From JAVWMQ01 sp036637375 (GTDB taxonomy: Bacteria > Bacillota > Clostridia > Peptostreptococcales > Anaerovoracaceae), in the NCBI GenBank assembly GCA_036637375.1, contig JAVWMQ010000001.1:35668-99667 (forward strand): a DNA stretch of 64,000 nucleotides. Direction: 5' to 3'. Of this stretch, positions 34,070 through 42,496 are shown one piece after another. The first letter of the stretch is position 1, and the number at the start of each line of letters is the position of its first letter. Position numbers and translations under genes: made by a program. The notes under the pieces are model-generated. The model was given only the letters and a program-made list of their open reading frames with translations, had not been told where the DNA came from and did not search any database.

Positions 34070-34981
34070 CTATTTTACTTTTGAAACGTTTTTGGCATTA
34101 CTCATTATGATAATCGAACCAAATACGCAAGCAATACCAATTAATTTAAAGAAACCAAAGGCTTCACCAAATACGCATACTCCAATAATTGCACCTACAA
34201 TGGCTTCCGTTGAAGCTATAACAGGAACTTTTGTAGTTTCAACTGGCTTGGATAATCCTTTCATATATAGGAAATATGCACCAGCGGCAGGAACTAGACC
34301 AAAGCCAACTACAAGAAGTAAAAATAACGGAGATATAAGGCTAGCAGCTGTAGTCAAAGGTTTTGCAAATAAAGAGATTACAAGTGCCCCTGCAGCAAAG
34401 CTATAAAAGGTTACGGTCAAAGTATTATAGCCTTTGTTAGAAATATATTTACTCATTACTGTCATTAGTCCATAAGAGAAACCGGCACAGATTCCCATTA
34501 GAACACCAAAGACAGAAAATTTAATTGTCGAAAAATCTCCATTGGTAACTGTAAGTATACAGCCAATGATATTAAGTATTAACGCAAACATCTTTACCTT
34601 AGTTAGAAGTTCACTAAATACAATTCTAGACATTATGCACACAAAAATTGGTGCAGTATATAGTAGCACAGAAGCTGTAGAAACACCAATTGAAGTAATT
34701 GATAGGTTGTATGTAATATTGAATAATGCTTGGCAAAGCACACCCATTACCATAGAAAATATAAAACCATATCGATCTATCTTAAATCCGCCCTTGCCAT
34801 ACAAAAGTAGAACAACAGGAATTAAAAACAGTGTTCCAAAAAATATCCTAGAAAACCCACTAAGATATGATGTTGCGCCTAAATTGCTAAGTAAAGTAAC
34901 AAATAGACCACTTGTTCCCCATAAGCAACCAGCTAATAGTATTAAGGTATAACCTTGTAATTGCGATTTATCTTTTTTCAT
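34070..34981 (-). CDS. DMT-superfamily (EamA) transporter
   Basis: The 303-residue protein has ten predicted membrane segments in two EamA repeats: GYTLILLAGCLWGTSGLFVTLLS at the start, and an internal FSVFGVLMGICAGFSYGLMTVMSKY that begins repeat two. The end, GSIIIMSNAKN, is typical. The start at 34981 is fixed by AGGAGG seven bases upstream; an upstream in-frame ATG would add a leader without a ribosome site. Substrate unknown; relatives export metabolites or amino acids. It follows the M20 gene on the same strand by 85 bp but has its own promoter. Confidence 0.85.
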   Translation of the reverse strand: MKKDKSQLQGYTLILLAGCLWGTSGLFVTLLSNLGATSYLSGFSRIFFGTLFLIPVVLLLYGKGGFKIDRYGFIFSMVMGVLCQALFNITYNLSITSIGVSTASVLLYTAPIFVCIMSRIVFSELLTKVKMFALILNIIGCILTVTNGDFSTIKFSVFGVLMGICAGFSYGLMTVMSKYISNKGYNTLTVTFYSFAAGALVISLFAKPLTTAASLISPLFLLLVVGFGLVPAAGAYFLYMKGLSKPVETTKVPVIASTEAIVGAIIGVCVFGEAFGFFKLIGIACVFGSIIIMSNAKNVSKVK

Positions 34982-35006
34982 TTTGCCTCCTCTTTGTAAT
35001 AAAAAA

Positions 35007-35035
35007 AGTATAACAAAATAAATGAAAATATGCAA
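35007..35035 (-). promoter_or_regulatory. Promoter of the DMT transporter gene
   Basis: On the minus strand TTGCAT (35035-35030) and TATACT (35012-35007) are 17 bp apart, 25 bp before the start codon. Confidence 0.6.
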
Positions 35036-35066
35036 TATATTTTTATTCAAATAAAAAACTTCAAAA

Positions 35067-36293
35067 TTAATAATTACCTTGTGGACTTGTAATGCTATTT
35101 AGCTTCATTTTTGCAAGATTTACTATTTTTTTGTCACTATAAAGTTTCAATGCGCAATGTCCCATAATGTTTATTACTTGATGAAGTTTGTTGTAAGCAT
35201 ATTTGGAATTAACATAAAGTAAAGCATCATCATCATGGGTATAAAATGTGTTGGTCGAGTCGATGTCAACTTCAAAATATATTGTAGGGCATTTTTGGCT
35301 AAGGTTTCCAATATCAGAAGAACCTTTAGGGGCTTCTGTACTATTAGTGAATTGATTAATTCCGTTTTCAACCATAGAATCTCTTAGCACGTCTTGCAAA
35401 ATATCAATGTGAACTAGCTCGTCAAACCTGTTTTCAAAAAATGAATATTCCATTTTAGTCCTAGTCATTAAAGAAGCACCTTTTGCACAGTCTATAACCC
35501 ATTTAGTTATACCTTCAAGCTCGTTTCGAGTTAGGGCTCTAATATAAAACTTAGCTGTTGCATAGTCTGGTATAATGTTTGGCATATCGCCACCGTTTTC
35601 AATAATTCCTGAGATACGGACTTCTTTGCTGACTTGTTGACGCATTAAGCCAATAGCAGAATATAGCAAGTTTATAGCATCTAATGCATTGATACCTTCT
35701 TCTGGATATGAAGCTGCATGGGTAGATTTGCCAAAAAACTTAAATTCAATAGGATCAAGAGCCAAAGCCTGTGAATTTATATCTGTAAAACTTTCAAGGT
35801 GTGGTTGAAATGCAATATCTACATTATCAAAGTATCCAGCATCAATTAAAGTTACCTTAGCACCATAGGTTTCTTCGGCGGGTGTGCCTATAACGGAAAT
35901 TGTGCCACTGAAACTATCGCTCATTTTTGAAAGACAAATTGCTGCACCAACAGTGGCTGCTGCAATCCAGTTGTGCCCACAAGTATGTCCTGGGGTTGTT
36001 TCTTTTAAATCGTGGGGGTTTGTGCATGGCAAAGCATCATATTCTGCTATGAATGCGATGTTAGGGCCAGGGCCTGCCTTGAATGTAGATATAAAAGCTG
36101 TATCTTCACCTGCGATTCCAAGTTCTGATTTGAATCCATGTTCATTTAATATATCGCACAAGTAGCTAGAAGCTATATATTCTTCGCCGCTTAGTTCGGG
36201 ATTTCTAAAAATAAAGTCACATATGTTTTCAAAAGTTGAACCGTATTTTTTTTCTATTTCCAAAAATTCCTGTTTCTGATGGTTTAAATTCAT
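35067..36293 (-). CDS. M20-family amidohydrolase of the AbgB/PM20D2 group
   Basis: The 408-residue cytoplasmic metallohydrolase has FIAEYDALP, GHTCGHNWIAAATVGAA (the CGHN variant typical of p-aminobenzoyl-glutamate hydrolase and dipeptidase relatives rather than the CGHD of N-acyl amino acid hydrolases), GTPAEETYGAKVTLI with the catalytic Glu pair, and an inserted dimerisation domain. Late PKGSSDIGNLSQKCPTIYFEVDI supplies another metal-ligand region. It probably cleaves an N-acyl or N-aryl amino acid or an unusual dipeptide. It diverges from the sigma-54 activator gene and may share its regulation; next gene on the strand is the DMT transporter. Confidence 0.85.
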   Translation of the reverse strand: MNLNHQKQEFLEIEKKYGSTFENICDFIFRNPELSGEEYIASSYLCDILNEHGFKSELGIAGEDTAFISTFKAGPGPNIAFIAEYDALPCTNPHDLKETTPGHTCGHNWIAAATVGAAICLSKMSDSFSGTISVIGTPAEETYGAKVTLIDAGYFDNVDIAFQPHLESFTDINSQALALDPIEFKFFGKSTHAASYPEEGINALDAINLLYSAIGLMRQQVSKEVRISGIIENGGDMPNIIPDYATAKFYIRALTRNELEGITKWVIDCAKGASLMTRTKMEYSFFENRFDELVHIDILQDVLRDSMVENGINQFTNSTEAPKGSSDIGNLSQKCPTIYFEVDIDSTNTFYTHDDDALLYVNSKYAYNKLHQVINIMGHCALKLYSDKKIVNLAKMKLNSITSPQGNY

Positions 36294-36326
36294 AATATAT
36301 CCTCTCTTAGTAAATAATTTATAAAT

Positions 36327-36407
36327 ATTATATCATTAAATTTTAATTCTGTCTTGAAATGAGTTGAAAATGAATATATAATATGGTAAATAAGTTAAAA
36401 ACGACTT
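36327..36407. promoter_or_regulatory. Divergent sigma-A promoters with activator-type palindromes (M20 gene / regulator gene)
   Basis: Plus strand, for the regulator: TTGAAA (36354-36359), 17 bp, TATAAT (36377-36382). Minus strand, for the M20 gene: AAGACA (36355-36350), 17 bp, TATAAT (36332-36327). The two -35 boxes touch. A palindrome AAGTTAAAAACGACTT (36392-36407) overlaps the regulator's likely transcript start, and a half-like copy GAGTTGAAAATGAATA (36361-36376) fills the spacer of its promoter. The same motif occurs at 39700-39736, so this looks like an autoregulatory site. Confidence 0.6.
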
Positions 36408-36423
36408 AATGAGAGGTGGGAAT

Positions 36424-38019
36424 GTGAAAAATTTAGAAGCAAGTGTTGTATTGGTTGATAAAAATGGCTTAATTGTAGGTTGTAATAGTTTTGCGAGAAT
36501 TGCTCTTGGAGAAACTGAATTAAAAGGAAAGAATATTTCGGTTTATAGAGAAGCAATAAAAAAGAAGAATACATACTCTTCAAATATGGGCGATTATACT
36601 ATATATGCCTTTGCAGGGGTTACAAAATACTTTACTAAAGCTTTTGTGGATGGTATAAGCGTGCCATTTGCACTGTTTGGTGTTGATGGACGTATTTCGT
36701 ATTATAACGCTGCATTTGCAAAAATGTTTTCTGATGTAAGTAAGGGTATATGGGAAAAGGTTACAATTGAAGAAGTTATTAATGCTTATGCAGTAAACAA
36801 TATTTCCCTTGATTTTTTGAAACGTATCAAAAAAGATATTACAATAAAAATGGAGATGGGTAATGGCACAGCCATTGGTAAGGTTAAGGTCATTACGAGC
36901 AAGAAAAATGAGCCTATGGCTATTATGTTCAGTTGCGAATATATTGAAAAAACCATAGCGCTTGAATCCAAAATTCTTGAAGTTAAAGAAGAACTTAAAG
37001 CAATAAAGGGAAGTAAAACTATAGCAGATGAAAACGATGGTGTTGAAATAGTTGACTTTGGAAGTACGAATCCTCAATACAAATCAGCTATGAATTTAGC
37101 TCAAAAAGATATTACAGTATTGATTTTGGGGGAATCGGGAACAGGTAAAAGTTATTTGGCAAAAAAGATGCATGAAGAAAGTTGTAGATCTAATGGGAAC
37201 TTTGTAACTATTAACTGTGCTTCAATCCCAGAATCTCTAATTGAATCAGAACTTTTTGGATATGAAGAGGGAGCGTTTACAGGGGCATCATCAGGTGGAA
37301 AAAAGGGGCTTGTTGAGATAGCAGACGGTGGAACGTTGTTTCTTGATGAAATTGCAGAACTTCCAATGGCTGTGCAAAGTAAATTTTTGCATTTGATTCA
37401 GGACAAGGAATTTACTCCAGTAGGGGGCACATTTTCAAAAAAAGTTGATGTGCGAATACTAACAGCAACAAATAAGGAGCTGGAAAACGAAATTCAACAA
37501 AAACGTTTTAGACAGGATTTGTACTACCGAATAGCAGTGGCAACAGTCGTTATGCCGCCTTTGCGGGAACGAAAAGGCGAACTTGAAAGGTTTATGCATA
37601 TGTTTTTGGACAAATTCAACAAAAAACATAATGGTAATGCAAGGCTTTCTAGAGAAGCAAAAGCTTGCCTAATGACATATAAATGGCCTGGAAATATAAG
37701 AGAACTTGAAAACTTGATGGAATTTTTGGCTGTATCAAATGATGGAGAGATTACAAAAAGTGGGCTGCCTTTTGCTGTTTTGCAAAGTGTAGAAGATGTT
37801 AATGTGGAGAGTTTTGTTAAAGATGCACCTGAGCAAATGGAAGTGAAAATAGAAGAACAACAAAGCCTGGATTTGTTGCTATATTTATACGAAAAAAGTA
37901 TAGTTGAGAGAGCCTATGAAAAGAATAACAGCTCATATAAGTTGGCAAAGGCTTTGTCAATATCTCAAACAAAGGCAAACAAATTAATAAACAAATATAT
38001 AAAAAATAGTAAAGCATAA
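36424..38019 (+). CDS. Sigma-54-dependent transcriptional activator (PAS-PAS-AAA+-HTH)
   Basis: The 531-residue bacterial enhancer-binding protein has two PAS-like sensor regions (residues about 1-40, SVVLVDKNGLIVGCNSFARIALGE; about 75-130, FALFGVDGRISYYNAAFAKMF). Its AAA+ domain has Walker A GESGTGKS (about 234-241), the sigma-54 contact loop GAFTGA (about 282), Walker B GGTLFLDEIAELP and an R-finger region LYYRI. A short C-terminal helix-turn-helix (SSYKLAKALSISQTKANKLINKY) is of TyrR-like size. No receiver domain is present, so it senses a ligand directly. GTG 36424 has AGGTGGG upstream; ATG 36409 has no site. It should drive the two sigma-54 promoters 1.6-1.8 kb downstream of its stop. 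Confidence 0.92.
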   Translation: MKNLEASVVLVDKNGLIVGCNSFARIALGETELKGKNISVYREAIKKKNTYSSNMGDYTIYAFAGVTKYFTKAFVDGISVPFALFGVDGRISYYNAAFAKMFSDVSKGIWEKVTIEEVINAYAVNNISLDFLKRIKKDITIKMEMGNGTAIGKVKVITSKKNEPMAIMFSCEYIEKTIALESKILEVKEELKAIKGSKTIADENDGVEIVDFGSTNPQYKSAMNLAQKDITVLILGESGTGKSYLAKKMHEESCRSNGNFVTINCASIPESLIESELFGYEEGAFTGASSGGKKGLVEIADGGTLFLDEIAELPMAVQSKFLHLIQDKEFTPVGGTFSKKVDVRILTATNKELENEIQQKRFRQDLYYRIAVATVVMPPLRERKGELERFMHMFLDKFNKKHNGNARLSREAKACLMTYKWPGNIRELENLMEFLAVSNDGEITKSGLPFAVLQSVEDVNVESFVKDAPEQMEVKIEEQQSLDLLLYLYEKSIVERAYEKNNSSYKLAKALSISQTKANKLINKYIKNSKA

Positions 38020-38037
38020 CCTGGTTGGTTATGCTTT
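38011..38037. terminator. Bidirectional terminator between activator and amidohydrolase genes
   Basis: AAAGCATAACC (38011-38021) with GGTTATGCTTT (38027-38037), 5-nt loop. The stem contains the activator's stop codon and lies 12 bp beyond the stop of the convergent gene. Confidence 0.7.
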
Positions 38038-38048
38038 ACTAATTATCG

Positions 38049-38786
38049 CTACTTATTAATTAATGTGTTCATATTGTTGTACAAAACATCTTCTTGCTGT
38101 TCTTTTGTAAAAAAACCTTCTGTAACTCTAAATATTTCAAGGTAAGGATCCATCATAGGGAAGTTGCTTTCGAAATATACTCTAGAAGGGTATTTGTCTG
38201 CAATATTTTTGATCCACTCTGCTCCGCAAGCACTAGCAGTACCAAGATATAAGTTTGGAGTTTTGTCCATTGCTACAGCAACATCGTCAAGGGTTGAAGC
38301 GCTTAGATCAAGCTGACCTGCGTTTGTAGCAAAGAATTTTAAATTCGGGAAACGCCTTGCAATATCAACAACCTGAGTTATATGAGAGTGCCAAGGATAA
38401 CCTGTTTCTACAATTACAATGTAATTAAGTTTCTCAGCTATTTCTAGTAATGGATTTAAAATTTCATCATTACACTGGAATAATTCCTCAAATGGGTTTA
38501 GGTATAGGAATTTATCCATAATGTTAGAATATTTCTCAATTTCACCAATAGATGCCTCTAGTCTCCAAGGGTCAAGGCGTATTGCGCCAATAAATTTGTC
38601 TGGATCTTTTTGACAGATTTCAGCAATCAGAGCGTTGCCGTCTTCAACCAGATATGAAATTGGTTTGTTTGGGCAAATTACAGCTTTTGTAATGTTGTTT
38701 GATTCCATGTGAGATACGTATTCGTCAATTGAAAGTCCAGTTTTGTTAAAACTTGAGCCGATTCTTACGTGACCATCTATAATCAT
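38049..38786 (-). CDS. Amidohydrolase-2-like TIM-barrel protein lacking the metal ligands
   Basis: The 245-residue protein has the overall pattern of the amidohydrolase-2 family and is a paralogue of the gene it overlaps. Compared position by position with that neighbour, the metal site is gone. The HxH motif is GHVRI (His6, Arg8), KLHP is YLNP (Asn97), the strand-5 His is replaced in VETGYPW, GHMGG is TNAGQ (154-158), and the GTD aspartate is ESN (Asn208). It is therefore unlikely to hydrolyse by the usual mechanism. Its ATG overlaps the partner's stop by 4 bp, suggesting coupled translation and a complex, with this chain as structural or regulatory subunit. A metal-independent lyase is another option. 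Confidence 0.75.
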   Translation of the reverse strand: MIIDGHVRIGSSFNKTGLSIDEYVSHMESNNITKAVICPNKPISYLVEDGNALIAEICQKDPDKFIGAIRLDPWRLEASIGEIEKYSNIMDKFLYLNPFEELFQCNDEILNPLLEIAEKLNYIVIVETGYPWHSHITQVVDIARRFPNLKFFATNAGQLDLSASTLDDVAVAMDKTPNLYLGTASACGAEWIKNIADKYPSRVYFESNFPMMDPYLEIFRVTEGFFTKEQQEDVLYNNMNTLINK

Positions 38787-39547
38787 AAAGCGCCCTCCTT
38801 AATACCTACTAATTTTGCAATGTTGTTGTAAAATATATTATCTAAATCTTCATCTTTTAAGTTTGCATGATAGATTTTTTCCACTTCTAATTTAGAGTTA
38901 TCTGTTGGCATATCTGTGCCAAACAAAAGTCTTTGAGATCCTATCTTTTGTACAGTTTCCTTTATACCCCAAGTATATGGCTGCTCGCAAGTTTCAAGGA
39001 ATACGTTTTCTCTTCTCTCTGCAATTCGAATAGCATCTTTTTGATGATAAAACCCACCCATGTGGCCAAGAATTATATTGGCTTTAGGCACAGCTTCAGC
39101 AGCCCACTCGATTTGAAGTGGCAAACACATAATCTCATCTGAACAATGATAAAGTGTTGGAATTCCATAATATGCAGCCATCTCTAGTATTTTGATTGTT
39201 GTTTCTTCAAATGGCGCCATTGAATAATCTATTGGATGTAGCTTTACTCCTTTGTAATCGTACTTCTCTACAGCCAGTTTAAGGGCATCTAATGTTTTGT
39301 CGCCAAAGCAAGGGTCTACTCTTAAAAATGGAATAAATTTGCCTTTGTATTTTGTCATACATTCTTTGTAATGTTCCATAGAACCGTTATCTACGGCAGG
39401 AATGTTTGTGTAGGTGCTGATGCAAGCCTTGCTAATCCCTGCTAAGTCCATATACTTTAGTACTTTTTCAGGATTGTCGTCAAAACCAAGAACATCATAA
39501 ACCTCCATATGCGCATGAGCATCTATTATGGTTCTGTTTCTGTTCAT
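38783..39547 (-). CDS. Amidohydrolase-2 family metal-dependent hydrolase
   Basis: The 254-residue TIM-barrel enzyme has all expected ligands: His11 and His13 in DAHAH, His104 in KLHP, His134 in YHCSDE, His162 in GHMGG and Asp212 in FGTDMP. Family members are hydrolases or non-oxidative decarboxylases. The start at ATG 39547 has AAAGGAGA upstream; the frame is open 62 codons further, but that stretch includes the promoter. It is transcribed from a consensus sigma-54 promoter (39616-39601) and overlaps its degenerate paralogue by 4 bp. Confidence 0.85.
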   Translation of the reverse strand: MNRNRTIIDAHAHMEVYDVLGFDDNPEKVLKYMDLAGISKACISTYTNIPAVDNGSMEHYKECMTKYKGKFIPFLRVDPCFGDKTLDALKLAVEKYDYKGVKLHPIDYSMAPFEETTIKILEMAAYYGIPTLYHCSDEIMCLPLQIEWAAEAVPKANIILGHMGGFYHQKDAIRIAERRENVFLETCEQPYTWGIKETVQKIGSQRLLFGTDMPTDNSKLEVEKIYHANLKDEDLDNIFYNNIAKLVGIKEGAL

Positions 39548-39600
39548 AAAAAATCTCCTTTTTATATAATTATATAAGTTTATAATATGCTTGTAAATAT

Positions 39601-39616
39601 TGCAAGAAGTATGCCA
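39601..39616 (-). promoter_or_regulatory. Sigma-54 promoter for the amidohydrolase pair
   Basis: On the minus strand TGGCATACTTCTTGCA fits TGGCAYRNNNNTTGCW at every defined position, with 10 bp between the GG and the GC. Predicted start near 39590, about 43 bp before the ATG at 39547. Confidence 0.82.
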
Positions 39617-39699
39617 ACAGTTTAAAATAGATAATTGTTTGATAAATGTTAGGTTTAGCCTGAAAAATGAGATGAATATTTGAGAATAAATAGAAATAT

Positions 39700-39736
39700 A
39701 AGTTAAAAAAGAATTAAAATGAGTTGAAAACAACTT
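39700..39736. promoter_or_regulatory. Probable enhancer sites of the sigma-54 activator
   Basis: GAGTTGAAAACAACTT (39721-39736) contains the perfect palindrome AGTTG-AAAA-CAACT. A weaker copy, AAGTTAAAAAAGAATT (39700-39715), starts 21 bp earlier, two helical turns away. They lie midway between the divergent sigma-54 promoters (about 85 bp from one, 60-85 bp from the other) and share the form of the site at 36392-36407. The rest of the 39548-39876 intergenic region is AT-rich with no other feature. Confidence 0.65.
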
Positions 39737-39798
39737 GTAGTTTGTATTTTTGGTTAATAAAATAGCAAAAAATGTGTGAAAAATAACAAAAACTATTT

Positions 39799-39814
39799 TG
39801 GCATAGATATTGCA
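39799..39814 (+). promoter_or_regulatory. Sigma-54 promoter for the YfcC transporter-pepT operon
   Basis: TGGCATAGATATTGCA fits TGGCAYRNNNNTTGCW at every defined position with the obligatory 10-bp GG-GC distance. Predicted start near 39825, about 50 bp before the transporter ATG. Confidence 0.85.
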
Positions 39815-39876
39815 TTAGTAATAACCATTAGAAAAACGGTATTATAAAAGAGTTTTAAAAAAAGGAGTCGATTATC

Positions 39877-41262
39877 ATGGAACAGAAAAAAAGGAAGTTT
39901 AATCTGGACAACATACACCCGTATAGTGTTATATTAGTTGTCCTAGTGGTAGCTTTTCTATTAGCGGTATTTTTACCATCAGGAGAATTTGATAGAGTAG
40001 AAAACGCAGATGGAGAAATGATTGTAGTTGCGGGTAGCTACCATTCAGTAGAAAAAGAAACGCCTACAATATTTTCAGTATTAAAGAATGTACAATTAGG
40101 TTACATTGACACAGCTCAATTGATATTCTTTATCATTATTGCGTATGCCTTTGTATTTATGGCTACAAAAAATGGAACAATGAATGCAGCCCTGAGTGCT
40201 GTCGCCAGAAAACTAGGAAAAAGAACTTACATATTCATTCCTATTTCAGTGTTATTATTTGGACTGTTAGGATCAACAGCAGGATTGTACGAAGAAGTTT
40301 ATGGTCTTATCCCAGTGTTCATCGGTATGGCGGTTATGATGGGGTATGATGCCGTTGTAGGTGGAGCCATAGTATTTGTAGGTGTAGCAACAGGTTTTGC
40401 AGCCGCAATTACTAACCCGTTTACTATTGGTATAGCACAATCAGTAGCGAAAGTACCTCTATATTCAGGAATGGGCTTTAGAATTTGTGTATTTGTAATA
40501 TTTGAAATTGCAGTTATATCATATATTATGTGGTATGCTAACAAAGTTAAAAAAGATCCAAAAAAATCAGTAATTCATGGACTATCAATTGGACTAGCAG
40601 AGAAATTTGAATCAACAGATCAGCCTATGACAGGAGTTCAAAAGATTACTCTAATCATTTGTATAACAGTAATTGTTATGACAGTTGTAGGAACATTAAA
40701 ATTTGGTTGGTATATTGATGAACTAGCAGCTTTATTCTTAGGTGGATTTTTCTTAATTGGTTTTATTAGTAGATATGGAACAGGCCAAATAATGGATATA
40801 TTCATTGAAGGCGCAAAAGAAATTCTATTTGGTATTATGACAATTGGATTTATCAGAGGTGCTGTAATAACACTTGAAGATGCAGCGGTACTAGATACAA
40901 TTACTCAAGGTCTTTCTGTATTCCTAGTAGGAGGTAGCAAATACATTACAGGTCTAGGAATGCTATTCTCACAAAACTTAATAAACTTATTTATTACAGG
41001 TGGCCCAGCTCAGGCTATGGCTACAATGCCTATTATGTCACCATTATGTGATTTGGCTGATGTAAACAGACAGCTTGCAGTTGTAGGATTCCAGTTTGGA
41101 GATGGATTCTCAAATATGTTCTGGCCAACAGGTGTTGCAATCGAATGTGGTATCATGGGAATCCCTATGATTAGATGGTACAAATTTATGGCACCGTTAT
41201 TTGGTATCATGGTAGTGCTACAATGTATACTAATGGTTGTGGCGGTGAACATATATGGATAA
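39877..41262 (+). CDS. YfcC/DcuC-family membrane transporter
   Basis: The 461-residue protein has about 11-12 membrane spans. Traits of the YfcC branch (DcuC-like Pfam group): NIHPYSVILVVLVVAFLLA followed by LPSGEFDR, FGLLGSTAGLYEEVYGLIPVF, GVATGFAAAITNPFTIGIAQS and a late FTTGGPAQA-type loop (here ITGGPAQAMATMPIMSPL). The family is annotated loosely as C4-dicarboxylate or basic amino acid/peptide carriers; the substrate is unknown. Ribosome site AAAGGAG. It overlaps pepT by 8 bp and is transcribed from the sigma-54 promoter, so uptake and peptide hydrolysis appear coupled. Confidence 0.88.
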   Translation: MEQKKRKFNLDNIHPYSVILVVLVVAFLLAVFLPSGEFDRVENADGEMIVVAGSYHSVEKETPTIFSVLKNVQLGYIDTAQLIFFIIIAYAFVFMATKNGTMNAALSAVARKLGKRTYIFIPISVLLFGLLGSTAGLYEEVYGLIPVFIGMAVMMGYDAVVGGAIVFVGVATGFAAAITNPFTIGIAQSVAKVPLYSGMGFRICVFVIFEIAVISYIMWYANKVKKDPKKSVIHGLSIGLAEKFESTDQPMTGVQKITLIICITVIVMTVVGTLKFGWYIDELAALFLGGFFLIGFISRYGTGQIMDIFIEGAKEILFGIMTIGFIRGAVITLEDAAVLDTITQGLSVFLVGGSKYITGLGMLFSQNLINLFITGGPAQAMATMPIMSPLCDLADVNRQLAVVGFQFGDGFSNMFWPTGVAIECGIMGIPMIRWYKFMAPLFGIMVVLQCILMVVAVNIYG

Positions 41263-42487
41263 AAAAATTGTTTTAGATAAATTTTTAAGATATGTGAAAT
41301 GTGATTCTACAGCAATAGACGATGCAGGCAAAATACCAAGTTCAGAATGTCAAAGAGACTTTGCAAATCTTTTGAAAGATGAATTGCTAGAACTTGGAGT
41401 GGAAGATGCCTATGTAGATGAGAATTCATTTGTCTTTGGCACAATAAATCCATCAGAAGGATATGAAGATAGACCAGTTATTGGCTTACTTGCCCACCTA
41501 GATACTGCACCAGATTGTATCGGAAAAGGTGTTAAGCCTATAGTGCATACTAATTATAATGGCGAAGACTTAGTGGTTAATGAAGAGTTAGGCGTTATAA
41601 TTAATACGGAAAAATATCCAGAGATAAAAGGATATGTTGGCGATGATATTGTAACATCAGATGGTACAACATTACTTGGTGCTGATGACAAAGGTGGAAT
41701 TGCTATAATAATGGCAGTTGTGGAAAAAATAATAAAAGACACTTCTATTAAACATGGCAAGTTGAAAATAAGTTTCACACCTGATGAAGAGGTGAGTGTG
41801 GGTGGTGCGTCAATATTTAATGTTGAGGAATTTGGAGCAGATCTGGCACTTACAGTAGATGGTGATGGGCTTGGAGAACTTAATTTTGAGACCTTTAATG
41901 CAGCAACTTGCAAAGTGAAAACAACTGGAATTGCAATTCACCCAGCAGAGGCAAAAGACAAAATGGTAAATGCCATTAGCCTTGGTATGGAGTTTGACTC
42001 AAAACTACCAACAAAAGATAGACCTGAATTTACAGGTGATAGAGAAGGATTTTATCATCTTGAAGAATTTGCAGGCAATGTGGAAGAAGCAAACCTTGAA
42101 TATTTACTTAGAGATTTTGAATCAGCTGGAATTAAAGAAAAATTACAGCGAGTAAATGATGTTTCAAAGGAAATGAATGAAAAATATGGCTACAATTGTG
42201 TAGAAGTTGAACTGAAACATGAGTATAGCAATATGGGAGAGCTAATTGCAGCAAAAGAAGGTATTATCGAAAACTGTGTTAAAGCGTGCGAACTTGAAGG
42301 TGTAACCCCAATAGTTAAGCCTATTAGAGGAGGAACAGATGGTTCGACTTTAGCAGAAAAAGGATTGCCTTGTCCTAATATATTTATGGGTGGACATAAT
42401 TTCCACAGCGTGAGAGAATTTATTTCTGTTGATGCTATGAAGAAGTCAATGGATGTAATAATTAGGTTTTTAGAGATAATGAAATAG
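41255..42487 (+). CDS. pepT: Peptidase T (tripeptide aminopeptidase)
   Basis: The 410-residue M20B metallopeptidase shows LLAHLDTAPD (first zinc His), TLLGADDKGGIAIIMA (bridging Asp), SFTPDEEVSVGGA (catalytic and metal Glu), TVDGDGLGELNFETFNAATCKV and a C-terminal RGGTDGSTLAEKGLPCPNIFMGGHNFHS. These are the PepT hallmarks, at normal length. It removes the N-terminal residue of tripeptides in the cytoplasm. The overlap with the transporter gene implies translational coupling; a second M20 enzyme is encoded 5 kb upstream in the same island. Confidence 0.93.
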   Translation: MDKKIVLDKFLRYVKCDSTAIDDAGKIPSSECQRDFANLLKDELLELGVEDAYVDENSFVFGTINPSEGYEDRPVIGLLAHLDTAPDCIGKGVKPIVHTNYNGEDLVVNEELGVIINTEKYPEIKGYVGDDIVTSDGTTLLGADDKGGIAIIMAVVEKIIKDTSIKHGKLKISFTPDEEVSVGGASIFNVEEFGADLALTVDGDGLGELNFETFNAATCKVKTTGIAIHPAEAKDKMVNAISLGMEFDSKLPTKDRPEFTGDREGFYHLEEFAGNVEEANLEYLLRDFESAGIKEKLQRVNDVSKEMNEKYGYNCVEVELKHEYSNMGELIAAKEGIIENCVKACELEGVTPIVKPIRGGTDGSTLAEKGLPCPNIFMGGHNFHSVREFISVDAMKKSMDVIIRFLEIMK

Positions 42488-42496
42488 ATATAATGC

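Noticed and set aside
34542..34952. Plus-strand open frame inside the DMT transporter gene
   Set aside because: The minus-strand frame gives ten membrane spans and an AGGAGG start; the plus-strand one has no family character.
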